From Paenibacillus gyeongsangnamensis (GTDB lineage Bacteria > Bacillota > Bacilli > Paenibacillales > NBRC-103111), in the NCBI RefSeq assembly GCF_027533625.1, contig NZ_JAQAGZ010000008.1, positions 124,001 through 188,000 of the forward strand: a DNA stretch of 64,000 nt, in the 5' to 3' direction. The translations under genes and the position numbers were made by a program. The notes under the pieces were generated by a model that was not told where the DNA came from, ran no database searches, and saw only the letters and a program-made list of their open reading frames with translations. How positions within the stretch are numbered: position 1 is the stretch's first letter; each line of letters opens with the position of its first letter. This document shows, piece after piece, positions 52,427-60,593 of this stretch.

Positions 52427-53485
52427 TCACTCTCCCCCGGTCTTCAAAAACCGATCGATCCCTTCGGCAATTCCTTTGGCCAGCTTAAGTTGATAATCCG
52501 GCTCTGACAACTGTACATCCTCCTCGGGATTCGTCATGAAGCCGAGCTCGACCAGAATGACAGGAACCTTGGACCAGTTAAAGCCGGACAAGTCCGTCCG
52601 GGCCGCGAGGCCCCGGTTGGACGAGCCTGTCGCTAATTGCAACTGCTCCAGAACGAAAGCCGCCGCTTGGAAGCTTTTCTCCGCAACGGCCTTCGTGGCG
52701 GGAACCGCCCGGGAAGGATACAACACGGATAAGCCCCGTGTCTTAGGCGAAGCATCCCCGTCCGCATGAATCCGAACGACAAGGCTGGCCCGGGCGTCGT
52801 TCCCCAGCTCGGCACGCTGTTTGTTGCTTAGATTCACTTCGTGCGTTTCCCGCGTCATGGCAACCCGAATGCCCCTGGCCGTCAGCTCATCCTTCAGCCG
52901 CTCGGATACTTCAAGGTTGAGCACGTACTCCGGCTTCTTCGTTCGCACGCCCATCGTGCCCGAGCTGACCTTCGGCTTCGTCTCGTTCGTGTCCGGGCCG
53001 ACGGGCTCCGGTTCGTTGTTTCCTTTCCGCTGGTGCCCCGGATCGATCATGACGAGCGGGACTTCTATCCCGCCCTCCCCGTCCCGCTTCATGTCCGTCT
53101 GTCCCGGAAATACAGGCGGCAGTTGAACCGGCTTATTGCTCGGGGCATCCGTGTCCGTGTCGTTCTCTGCTCCATTCCCGGACGGCGCAGCTTGCCGCTC
53201 CTCTTGCTCGCTCATCCCCGGGTGAAGCTGGGCTTCGTCCGGCAGATCCGTGCGCTGCTCCGGCAGCTGCAAGGCGGGCAAGCCGCTGCTGGAGTAGAAG
53301 GCTTGCTCCTGGGGCCATGACCGAGAGCTGAAGAGGCTCCAGCAGAGCATGATCAGAAGGAGGAGCAGCATGACCGCCCCGGTCCAATAAATGATTCGTA
53401 TCCGGCCTTTGCCGTCCGCTTCCATCACCTTCAGCCGATCGCTCCTTTTATTCGACAGCAGACTGCTCTGCCGCTTGTGACACAT
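52427..53485 (-). CDS. N-acetylmuramoyl-L-alanine amidase (Amidase_3), membrane-anchored
   Basis: The protein has 352 residues from 53485; a start at the ATG encoding MEADGKGRIRI (53425) is also possible. One N-terminal membrane helix (WTGAVMLLLLLIMLCWSLF) anchors it, followed by a long low-complexity linker. Residues ~145-350 form the zinc amidase: His in VMIDPGHQRKG, Glu in LNLEVSERLKDEL, His in VVRIHADGDASP, and the catalytic Glu in VILVELGFMTNPEEDVQ. It cleaves the bond between N-acetylmuramate and L-alanine in peptidoglycan. It is the first gene of the operon with the sensor kinase and response regulator, an unusual pairing. Confidence 0.9.
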   Translation of the reverse strand: MCHKRQSSLLSNKRSDRLKVMEADGKGRIRIIYWTGAVMLLLLLIMLCWSLFSSRSWPQEQAFYSSSGLPALQLPEQRTDLPDEAQLHPGMSEQEERQAAPSGNGAENDTDTDAPSNKPVQLPPVFPGQTDMKRDGEGGIEVPLVMIDPGHQRKGNNEPEPVGPDTNETKPKVSSGTMGVRTKKPEYVLNLEVSERLKDELTARGIRVAMTRETHEVNLSNKQRAELGNDARASLVVRIHADGDASPKTRGLSVLYPSRAVPATKAVAEKSFQAAAFVLEQLQLATGSSNRGLAARTDLSGFNWSKVPVILVELGFMTNPEEDVQLSEPDYQLKLAKGIAEGIDRFLKTGGE

Positions 53486-53574
53486 TTACCTAAAAATCGC
53501 CAATTTCTCACACTGTCTACATTCGCTAACTCTTCACCAAAATCCTGCTTATCATTGCTCTTGGACAGCAAAAA

Positions 53575-53615
53575 TCCCCTGCTCCTCCAGGGCTTGATCC
53601 CGGAAAAGCAGGGGA
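53575..53615 (-). terminator. Terminator of the MATE gene
   Basis: TCCCCTGCT and AGCAGGGGA pair around a 22-base loop with an inner CCGGGATC-type dyad. TTTTTGC follows on the minus strand. Confidence 0.8.
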
Positions 53616-53619
53616 GCGG

Positions 53620-54990
53620 CTACAGCTTCGCCGCTTCGGCCCGCTTCAAACGAGCAGCCCCCCAATCGGTCCGGTAGAACCGGATCAAAACCGCGAGAGC
53701 AAAGACCGTCAGAAAGGCATATAGCGAAACCCATGCCCCTATACTTCCGCCTTCAAAATGGAAGGTAAGAAGATAGGCGAGCGGTATGAACAGCAGCCAG
53801 TTCAGCAGCAGCGATACCTTCAGCAAAAAGCCGGTATCACCCAAGCCGCGGAGGCCGCCGGCATAATAATTCAGCAAGCCGTCGAACAGCTGCAGGAACG
53901 CGGACACCCCGATGAGCTTGCCTGCCAAATGGTATACCCCGGGATCAGCGGTATACAGCCTAGCAACCTGCTCGCCCCAAAGAAATTCGGCTGCGCCCAG
54001 CAGGAGCAGGAAAATGCTTCCTAGAACAGCCGTATCCGTCCCCATGCGCCGGGCCAGGTAGGGCTGCCCCCTCCCGAGCTCCTGCCCTACTAGAATCGTT
54101 GCCGTAGCTCCGAAAGCGAAAGCCGGCATAAAGCCAAGCCCCATGACGTTCAATGCGATCTCGTTGGCGGCAAGCGCCTCTGTGCCGAGACGGGTTACAA
54201 ACATGGTAAACACAAACATTGCCCCGCTCATCGCCAGCTCCTGGGTTCCGAGCTTGCCGCTCTCGAATGCGATAAGCTTGGCTTCGGCACGGCTGATCCG
54301 GGCCCTTCCGCGGGTGCCGTATAACGGATGCAGCCGCCAGAAGTACACATATCCGCTGCCGGCAAGTCCAAGCCCTTCGCCGATAAGAACGGCCAGTCCC
54401 GCCCCCGCCAAACCAAGCTGCGGAAAGCCCAGCTTGCCGTAGGTCAGCGCGTAAGTGAAGAAAATCATGGCGCCATTCGCAAGAAGCGACATCCGCATCG
54501 GCGTGCGCGTATCTCCGATTCCGCGAAAGAAGCCGTGCAGGACGAAGCTCATCGTAGTGCAGGCTACAGCGAACAAGCGGTAGCCGAGGTAAGCCGTGCC
54601 GCTGCGGACAAGCTCCGGCGAGCTGCCCATTGCCTTCAGGATGAAGGCCGGGGCCGCCCAGCCTGCCGCCGCCGAGAGCAGCGAAATGACAAGTCCGATG
54701 GCGAGAGCGGCATACGTACGTTCGACCGCTTTATTCATCTCGCCGGCACCGTAATTTTGTGCGACAAGATAGTTAACGGAATGCCCCAGTCCGGAAGTGA
54801 GCGCCCATACGTTATAGCAAATAATATTGGATACGCCTACCACCGCGATGACGAGAGCGCCCATCGGCCCCACCATCATCAGGTTGATCGTTCCTGTGAC
54901 AGTTGCGGAGGCGAAAGAAACGACGGACGGCAGGGCCAGCCCCAGAATCAGCTTCCAGTGGCGGGTAAATTCCTGAAATGCCGTTTTCAT
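53620..54990 (-). CDS. MATE-family multidrug/metabolite efflux transporter
   Basis: The protein has about 456 residues from the ATG at 54990, chosen because GAAGGAGGAC lies just upstream (and inside the longer frame). Twelve hydrophobic segments are arranged as two six-helix halves. MATE landmarks include LALPSVVSFASATVTGTINL at helix 1, LGHSVNYLVAQNYGAGEMNK, and FGATATILVGQELGRGQPYL in the second half. It is a Na+ or H+ antiporter exporting cationic compounds; the substrate is unknown. It is monocistronic, with no regulator adjacent. Confidence 0.92.
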   Translation of the reverse strand: MKTAFQEFTRHWKLILGLALPSVVSFASATVTGTINLMMVGPMGALVIAVVGVSNIICYNVWALTSGLGHSVNYLVAQNYGAGEMNKAVERTYAALAIGLVISLLSAAAGWAAPAFILKAMGSSPELVRSGTAYLGYRLFAVACTTMSFVLHGFFRGIGDTRTPMRMSLLANGAMIFFTYALTYGKLGFPQLGLAGAGLAVLIGEGLGLAGSGYVYFWRLHPLYGTRGRARISRAEAKLIAFESGKLGTQELAMSGAMFVFTMFVTRLGTEALAANEIALNVMGLGFMPAFAFGATATILVGQELGRGQPYLARRMGTDTAVLGSIFLLLLGAAEFLWGEQVARLYTADPGVYHLAGKLIGVSAFLQLFDGLLNYYAGGLRGLGDTGFLLKVSLLLNWLLFIPLAYLLTFHFEGGSIGAWVSLYAFLTVFALAVLIRFYRTDWGAARLKRAEAAKL

Positions 54991-55183
54991 GTTGTCCTCC
55001 TTCATTCACCGATCTGTCAGACCGCTTCCTCCATTGTGCCCTAGACATACCAGGAATGACAAGGGAAAGAATCGTTTAAGAACCCGTTACATGACGTCGA
55101 GAGCTTCTGATAAGCCCTTTTCGGTGAAGCTGCATTCGTGTCTTAAAGGTGCTTTTCTTGAAATGATGGATAATATCGTAACC

Positions 55184-55283
55184 AGGATAATCGGCTACGT
55201 CGTCCTTGTCTTACAAGGACCAGCGCGTTTATCAAGGTTGATGCGAAGCAATAAGTTACGAATTCTTATAAATTCTTATCAAC
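55184..55283. repeat. Repeat B, single copy
   Basis: The 100-bp stretch is very similar to the 11707 array units (CCTTGTCTTACAAGGACCAG, GCGCGTTTATCAAGGTTGAT, ATAAATTCTTATCAAC). It lies only 8 bp from the terminator hairpin at 55292, with repeat A3 on the far side of that hairpin, so both repeat families meet here. Confidence 0.9.
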
Positions 55284-55287
55284 TAAG

Positions 55288-55317
55288 AAAAGCCTGCTTC
55301 CTCTTCAGGGAGCAGGC
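55288..55317 (-). terminator. Distal hairpin copy (with U-tract) of the 55550 gene terminator
   Basis: GCCTGCTTCC and GGGAGCAGGC pair, followed by TTTTCTT on the minus strand. The same 26 bases occur at 55537-55562. Confidence 0.8.
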
Positions 55318-55318
55318 A

Positions 55319-55535
55319 CAGATTGACAAGAAACCCGGATATCCAGAAAAATGCAAAAGGTAGTAGGTGGGGTATCCCCTGCAGGAGCGATAGCGTCCGC
55401 CTTTGTTATCGGAAAATTACCTCTGCAAAAGCGAATAAATTGAAAATTTTACGGGTAACAACAGCGGCCGGAAGGGGATACCCCACTGGGATACCAAGGC
55501 AGATTTCTCTATTTCATGGGTTTCTCTAAAGCCTG
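55319..55535. repeat. Repeat A, copy 3 (217 bp)
   Basis: The ends are CAGATTGACAAGAAACCC (55319-55336) and GGGTTTCTCTAAAGCCTG (55518-55535). The interior carries the same arms as copy 1 (GTGGGGTATCCCCT, AGGGGATACCCCAC) with a mutated inner arm (ACGGGTAACAACAG). It lies between two identical 26-bp hairpin copies. It has no coding potential. Confidence 0.88.
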
Positions 55536-55536
55536 A

Positions 55537-55562
55537 GCCTGCTTCCTCTTCAGGGAGCAGGC
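55537..55562 (-). terminator. Gene-proximal hairpin copy overlapping the stop codon of the 55550 gene
   Basis: The bases are identical to 55292-55317. The TGA stop (55552-55550) lies in the loop region, so the duplicated segment includes the last codons of the gene. There is no T-run after the stem. Confidence 0.7.
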
Positions 55563-57460
55563 AGCTTGCCGTTCTCGAAGGAAAGAGCCAAATCCGCATA
55601 GCCGTCGGTGCGGTTCAGCAGGACAAGATCGCTCTTTCCGTTGCCGTCCATATCGTGAATCAGAAGCTGGGATCCGTCATTCGCCCGCCCCCAAGGCCCC
55701 AGGGTGGAGAGCAGGTTCCATTCGCCGTCCCCGCCTTTCAGGTAAACGGTATATTGCGTGGTTGCCGGGTTCCAGCGAAGCACATCCTCACGGCCATCGC
55801 CGTTGAAATCGCCGAAGCGCAGCCAGCCGTCCTCACTGGGGATACCCAGGTCCAGCTTCGTAACCTTCCACTGGAGCGTACCCGGTTCCATGCGGACCTC
55901 GAGCCCGTCGACGGCATTGGCCTTGGAGATAAAGAGGGACGTGCCGCCGTTATGGCGCACTTGGAACTCTCCCTTCACCTCGCTGCGGAAGCGAAAAGGC
56001 TTCAGCGTCTTCATTTCCGTTCCTTGAATCAGCCAGCCGCTAAGCTGCATCCGGTCTTTGGTGATTCCCGCAAGCAGCGTGCTTCCGTCGGGCTGAAGCA
56101 TCGCGAACAGTTCATCCCAGGTACGGTCCTCCGTCTTCCAGACAGCGCCAAGATGAAACTTCGTGCCGTCGGATACGAGACGCGCCAGCCGGCCGCCCGG
56201 CTGAATAGTCCACAGGCTGCACAGTCCGGCGGCATCCTTCCCGCTGACGGCGGATGCGGTGCCTTTCACGTAGTCCGCTTGACCCCATACGGCGGGTGCG
56301 GGCTGTTCTTCGTTGCGGAACCCTCCGAACCGTCCCGGCTGGACCGTTACGGCGCCCGTCTTCGTATTCCACCCGATCCAGTCGGCCTGACCGTCTCCGT
56401 CGGCATCCTCAAGCATCAGCTTCGTATTCGGCTGCAGGGGAACGCTATGCGCAGGAGTGAAGGGAATATAGTCTTGAATGGAATAGAACGTATAGCCCTT
56501 GGCCTTAAGCCCCGTAATCAGCTTATGCAGGGTGCTCTTGCCGAGGTCGGCGTACCGATATTCCGGAATGCCGTCCCGAAGGACCGGCTCCCCGTCTTCG
56601 TTCAATACCGGCACCAGGTTCTTGAAATCGATGAACGGATGGAAGTAGAACGACGCCAAATGATTCGACTTGCCGACACGATCCGTTATGATTTTCTCAT
56701 CGCGATTCGAGGGGATATAATCGAACGGTGTAGGTACATAAGCCGCGCCCAAAGTAGGGACGCCGGAGCCGGTATTCCGGGTATTCGTGAACTGGGCTGT
56801 CGGCGCATTGCGGTTCGCCTGCACGTCCGCTTGATAATTCAAGCCGAAATAGGTCCGGAACAGCTGATCCTGCTGCGGCGTGGAGCGGTAGTGCGGCGCT
56901 TCCCAGAACTGCGGCTTCAAGCCCGCATGCTGCAGAATCGCCAGCCCTTCCTTCAACCGGGGCTCGGCGTAGGCCGCCGTCAGCGTCTCGTCGCTGCCCG
57001 GAACGTTGAATTCGTTGCCGATCCCGGATTCGTGTTGGCCGTCCCCGCGCCGCACACTGCCCACCTGATGGGTATACCCGTGCATTCCGAGCGTAGCGCC
57101 CCGCTCCACCGCTTGGTGAAGCACCGTCCGGAATGCCTCGGCGTACGCATCATGCGGCTGGTCCAGCCGTACATCGTAAACCGGTCTATCCGCGGGCATA
57201 TTGATCCATCGCGGAATAACGGCGAGATGATAGGCCGTTTGATCCTTTCCCAGATATTCCAGCACGGCGCGAAGCTTCCCGACTTGATCTATCGAATCGT
57301 ATTGTCCTCCCGGCCCGATATCCTCCAGCCGTATGAGCACGAACTTGGGTGAACGCCCTTCGCCCTCTACGGTAATGATATGATAAGCCGTAAACGATAA
57401 CCCGATAATAACCGCGGATACCGCATACCGGATCCAACGGACTTTGTGAATCCAGCCCAT
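55550..57460 (-). CDS. DUF2334 polysaccharide-deacetylase-like protein with VCBS/FG-GAP repeats
   Basis: The protein has about 636 residues from the ATG at 57460, after AAGGGAG; the frame is open to 57586 without a better site. An N-terminal membrane helix (AVSAVIIGLSFTAYHIITV) anchors or exports it. Residues ~35-340 form a DUF2334 deacetylase-like domain (FVLIRLEDIGPGGQYDSID, TLGMHGYTHQVGS, LKPQFWEAPHYRST, HLASFYFHPFIDF). The C-terminal half holds FG-GAP/VCBS-type calcium motifs DADGDGQADW, DFNGDGREDV and DMDGNGKSDL, expected in a beta-propeller-like surface domain. It probably acts on an exopolysaccharide outside the membrane; substrate unknown. The terminator hairpin has been duplicated around repeat A3. 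Confidence 0.87.
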   Translation of the reverse strand: MGWIHKVRWIRYAVSAVIIGLSFTAYHIITVEGEGRSPKFVLIRLEDIGPGGQYDSIDQVGKLRAVLEYLGKDQTAYHLAVIPRWINMPADRPVYDVRLDQPHDAYAEAFRTVLHQAVERGATLGMHGYTHQVGSVRRGDGQHESGIGNEFNVPGSDETLTAAYAEPRLKEGLAILQHAGLKPQFWEAPHYRSTPQQDQLFRTYFGLNYQADVQANRNAPTAQFTNTRNTGSGVPTLGAAYVPTPFDYIPSNRDEKIITDRVGKSNHLASFYFHPFIDFKNLVPVLNEDGEPVLRDGIPEYRYADLGKSTLHKLITGLKAKGYTFYSIQDYIPFTPAHSVPLQPNTKLMLEDADGDGQADWIGWNTKTGAVTVQPGRFGGFRNEEQPAPAVWGQADYVKGTASAVSGKDAAGLCSLWTIQPGGRLARLVSDGTKFHLGAVWKTEDRTWDELFAMLQPDGSTLLAGITKDRMQLSGWLIQGTEMKTLKPFRFRSEVKGEFQVRHNGGTSLFISKANAVDGLEVRMEPGTLQWKVTKLDLGIPSEDGWLRFGDFNGDGREDVLRWNPATTQYTVYLKGGDGEWNLLSTLGPWGRANDGSQLLIHDMDGNGKSDLVLLNRTDGYADLALSFENGKLPAP

Positions 57461-57744
57461 CCTGATCGAGCTCCCTTCTTGCTGTCGAAGACGCTTGGGA
57501 CAGGCTGAATGAGCCGTTCCAATGAAGCGCTTACATAATGAAAATATACGATGATTGTACCAAATTTTTCGCGGAACGAACATCATTTTTTTTGTAAAAA
57601 GGGCCCGTTGCGACTCCGTATCGCCGACAACGCACCATCCTGCCGGCCCAAGGCACCGCCGGGTGTTATCGCCGGCGAGAGGCCCTGTGTTGTCGAAAAG
57701 CGGCTGTCCGCTGCCCTTCCCGTCTCTACAGGCCGGAATTGCGG

Positions 57745-58521
57745 CTAAACCTTCACAGCCAGCACGCGAAGGCGCCGGTAATCCCCGATCCAGCGGATGC
57801 CGTCGTACAATTCCGCGCGCAGCGCCTTCTCGCAGCCTTCATAAATCCGTTCCTTCGTCTGTGCGTCCAATCCCTCGAGCAGACGGCCGGCGAAGGCGTC
57901 CAGCCAGTGGCGCAGTCCGTTCTCTCCATCGCCGAACGGAGTCGGACGGTCGAACAGCTCGGCGAATCGCACTTCCAAACCATACCGTTCGAGTAAAGCG
58001 GTATATTCGCCCAAGATGGGGAAGTACCAAGGATTACGTGAGGCGACGTCCACGCCTGCGGCCTGAAGCTGCGCCGACAGAGCTCCTCTGATCCGCGCCA
58101 CATTCCCCTGTCCCCCCAGCTCCGCAACGAACCGGCCCCCGGGACGCAGCGCCCCGCGAATCGACTCCGCCACCTCACCCGGACGCGTCATCCAGTGCAA
58201 TGCCGCGTTCGAGAACACGGCATCGAACGGCCGTTCATCCGGGAAGCGGAACGAGTGTCCGTCTCCATGAACGAACCGGATGTCCGGGTACTTCCGCCTC
58301 GCCTCCTTTACCATCGCCTCCGAGCTGTCCAGTCCGACGCATTCCGCGCCGCAGGACGAGATCTCGCTTGCCAAATCGCCCGTTCCGCAGCCCAGATCGA
58401 GAATTCGTTCTCCCTCCTTAGGCTCCAGAACCTCCAGCAGCGATTTCCCTAATCGTGAAACATACGAAATGTGGGCATCGTAATGCTCCGCATGCCATTC
58501 CCCAGAATGCTCGTTCCTCAT
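57745..58521 (-). CDS. Class I SAM-dependent methyltransferase
   Basis: The 258-residue protein has SAM-binding motif I (RILDLGCGTGDLASEI), motif II acid (CVGLDSSEAM), and the later VFSNAALHWMTRPGEVAES and LRPGGRFVAELGG motifs typical of the trans-aconitate methyltransferase/UbiE-like group. The methyl acceptor is not known. No partner gene is adjacent; it appears to be a single unit between the deacetylase-like gene and the sensor kinase. Confidence 0.9.
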   Translation of the reverse strand: MRNEHSGEWHAEHYDAHISYVSRLGKSLLEVLEPKEGERILDLGCGTGDLASEISSCGAECVGLDSSEAMVKEARRKYPDIRFVHGDGHSFRFPDERPFDAVFSNAALHWMTRPGEVAESIRGALRPGGRFVAELGGQGNVARIRGALSAQLQAAGVDVASRNPWYFPILGEYTALLERYGLEVRFAELFDRPTPFGDGENGLRHWLDAFAGRLLEGLDAQTKERIYEGCEKALRAELYDGIRWIGDYRRLRVLAVKV

Positions 58522-58681
58522 GCTTCATCCTCCTCCCGGTTTCCTTCATTATGCCCGCACCAACTCAATGGATCAAATATATAGTTTGAATGAATTTAAT
58601 AGGATTTAACTATAAAAGGAACGACAAAATCTTTTCCATGGGAGCTCCTTGAGGAATCTATTAAAATCTTAATGATTGCGA

Positions 58682-58711
58682 TAGACTTGTGAAATCGGAA
58701 TTCGATATAAT
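58682..58711 (+). promoter_or_regulatory. Sigma-A-type promoter upstream of a gene-free structured region
   Basis: TAGACT (58682-58687), an 18-bp spacer and a perfect TATAAT (58706-58711). The first ATG of the next gene is about 250 bp downstream, so the transcript has a long leader or a separate RNA. Confidence 0.6.
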
Positions 58712-58717
58712 GATGTT

Positions 58718-58905
58718 ATTGTCTGTCTTCGCTAGACGTCCAAGAAGGATAGACGAATGTGCTTGTCCTCAATAAAGAACGCCTGCCTGAGCCCACGCCC
58801 TTAGGATCCAGCCATTGCTCGGCACGATCGGGACATGGCGTATACGCGCCTATGCTGCCATGATCCGCTGCTCCGATGGGAGAATGGCTGCATCTAGGTG
58901 ATGTG
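58718..58905 (+). ncRNA. Possible structured RNA or long leader (unidentified)
   Basis: Between the promoter at 58682 and a second TATAAT at 58919-58924 there is no plausible gene. Two hairpins are visible: 58719-58757 (TTGTCT-GT-CTTC with GAAG-GAT-AGACGAA) and a long bulged rod at 58805-58894 (GATCCAGCCATT with AATGGCTGCATC, inner ATCGG/CCGAT and CATGGC/GCCATG). I cannot match it to a known riboswitch, T-box, 6S or SRP RNA. It could also be a fossil gene piece. Confidence 0.35.
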
Positions 58906-58957
58906 TGGAACTTCATGATATAATGTAACAATGGCGATAGGCAGGTGATTTCATATT

Positions 58958-60517
58958 ATGCAAAAAATTCCTGTTTCCAGCGATCGAAAAGGCTCCAACA
59001 TCACGGTCATATCATCCGACGATGTCGTCAAGATCGAGTGCATTCGGGACAAAGAATACATTATCCATACGGCAAACGATAAATATTATTGGACAGCGTC
59101 ACTGGAGGCGTTCGAGGAGTGGCTTTTCGAGGAAGGCTTCCGGCTCGTCGATCAGATGAACGTCGTCAATATGAATCATGTACGGAACTACGACCCGCGC
59201 AAGGGTCTCGTCACCCTGAAGCCGGAGACCTCTTCCCGTCAGAAAACGGCATCGGCCGCCTGGATTCACGGCGAGCACATCACCAACGTCATGAATCTGC
59301 TCCAGCGAATGAAGCAGCTCGACCACGGCCTCCCCGAAACGAACGAGGACGATGAAATCTTCGAGACCATTCTCGCTCAGGAGGAGGATCACCGTTTTGC
59401 CCGCTCCTATGCGATGATTAAAGCTTTATACGACAAGAGGAAAGCCGAAATTTTGCTGGAGGAGAGCGAGCTTCGGTACAAATCGTTGTTCGAGCATAAC
59501 CCGGACCCTATACTATCCATTCATTTAAACGGTTCCATAAGCAATGCGAACCCCGCCTTTCATCGGGTGTTCGGCTACAGCGAAGCCGAGCTTCTCGGCA
59601 AAACGGTCGAGCCGCTCATCTTCCCGGAGCATCTGGCGCTATGGGAGCTGCAGTTCGCTGCCACGCTGAAAGGCGCGACTCCGAATTTTGAAATCTCCTT
59701 CCTGCGCCCGGACGGAGAGCCGGTCGAGCTCAGCGTCAAGAACTTCCCGATCTTCGTTGGCAAACGAATAGCGGGCGTCTATACGATCGCTCAGGACATC
59801 AGCGAGCGGAGGCGTGCGGAGGAAATGATACTGCGTTCCGAGAAGCTGTCCATCGTCGGCCAGATGGCGGCAGGCGTCGCCCATGAAATCCGTAATCCGC
59901 TCACTTCGCTCAAAGGGTTCGTGCAGCTGATGCAAACTCGTGTGGAAGGCTTCGACAGCTACTTCAATATCATGCAGGAGGAGCTGGACAGGATCAATTT
60001 TATCGTCAGCGAGTTCCTGGTTATCGCGAAGCCTCAATCGGTACGGTTCCAGCCTAAGGACGCGGGCATGATCCTGCAGCATACCATTCTGCTTCTGAAT
60101 TCCCAAGCGCTGATTCATAACGTGAATTTGCTGACGGAAGCGGACCCGGAACTTCCGCCGATCAACTGCGACGAGAATCAGATCAAACAAGTCTTCATCA
60201 ATATTTTGAACAACTCGATCGATTCGATGCCGGACGGAGGGCAAATCCGGATTGAGCTAAAGCGGTCGGACGACAACTTCGTCGTCATCCGTTTCACCGA
60301 CCAAGGATGCGGCATTCCGGAGGACCGGCTGCCCCGGCTTGGAGAGCCCTTCTATACAACCAAGGAAAAGGGTACGGGACTCGGCCTAATGGTCACGTTT
60401 AAGATTATCGAAAATCACGGCGGACGCATGAATATTTACAGCGAGGTCGGTACCGGTACGACCGTCGAGGTCATGATGCCGATGGCGTCGGAAAACAAGA
60501 AAACGCCTCGGCTTTAG
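58958..60517 (+). CDS. LytTR-PAS-histidine kinase hybrid
   Basis: The 519-residue protein has no membrane helix. Residues ~12-90 resemble a LytTR DNA-binding domain (VVKIECIRDKEYIIHTANDK ... FRLVDQMNVVNMNHVRNYD), normally found in response regulators. A helical linker follows, then a PAS domain (~172-285, LFEHNPDPILSIHLNGSISN), HisKA with phospho-His309 (AAGVAHEIRNPLTSLKG), and a HATPase domain (N-box ILNNSIDSM, DQGCGIPEDR, GTGLGLMV). The kinase half is similar to Bacillus sporulation kinases. A cytoplasmic kinase fused to a DNA-binding domain is unusual. AGGTGAT precedes the ATG, and a long leader lies upstream. Confidence 0.85.
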   Translation: MQKIPVSSDRKGSNITVISSDDVVKIECIRDKEYIIHTANDKYYWTASLEAFEEWLFEEGFRLVDQMNVVNMNHVRNYDPRKGLVTLKPETSSRQKTASAAWIHGEHITNVMNLLQRMKQLDHGLPETNEDDEIFETILAQEEDHRFARSYAMIKALYDKRKAEILLEESELRYKSLFEHNPDPILSIHLNGSISNANPAFHRVFGYSEAELLGKTVEPLIFPEHLALWELQFAATLKGATPNFEISFLRPDGEPVELSVKNFPIFVGKRIAGVYTIAQDISERRRAEEMILRSEKLSIVGQMAAGVAHEIRNPLTSLKGFVQLMQTRVEGFDSYFNIMQEELDRINFIVSEFLVIAKPQSVRFQPKDAGMILQHTILLLNSQALIHNVNLLTEADPELPPINCDENQIKQVFINILNNSIDSMPDGGQIRIELKRSDDNFVVIRFTDQGCGIPEDRLPRLGEPFYTTKEKGTGLGLMVTFKIIENHGGRMNIYSEVGTGTTVEVMMPMASENKKTPRL

Positions 60518-60565
60518 AAACGCAGCCTTAAGAAACGAATCGTTTCCCAAGGCTGCGTTTTTTTT
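60518..60565 (+). terminator. Terminator of the LytTR kinase gene
   Basis: AAACGCAGCCTT and AAGGCTGCGTTT form a 12-bp stem whose loop contains a second dyad (GAAACGAATCGTTTC), followed by eight T. Confidence 0.9.
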
Positions 60566-60593
60566 GCGCCGTGTTTAATCTACCCCGTCCGGA

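Noticed and set aside
57524..57540. cre-like TGTAAGCGCTTCAT upstream of the deacetylase-like gene (minus strand)
   Set aside because: The core matches, but the last two positions do not fit and it lies about 65 bp from the start, so it is too weak to list as a site.
58716..58931. 71-codon minus-strand ORF opposite the structured leader
   Set aside because: No ribosome site, and it is Ser/Pro/Arg-rich without a motif; it spans the predicted hairpins.
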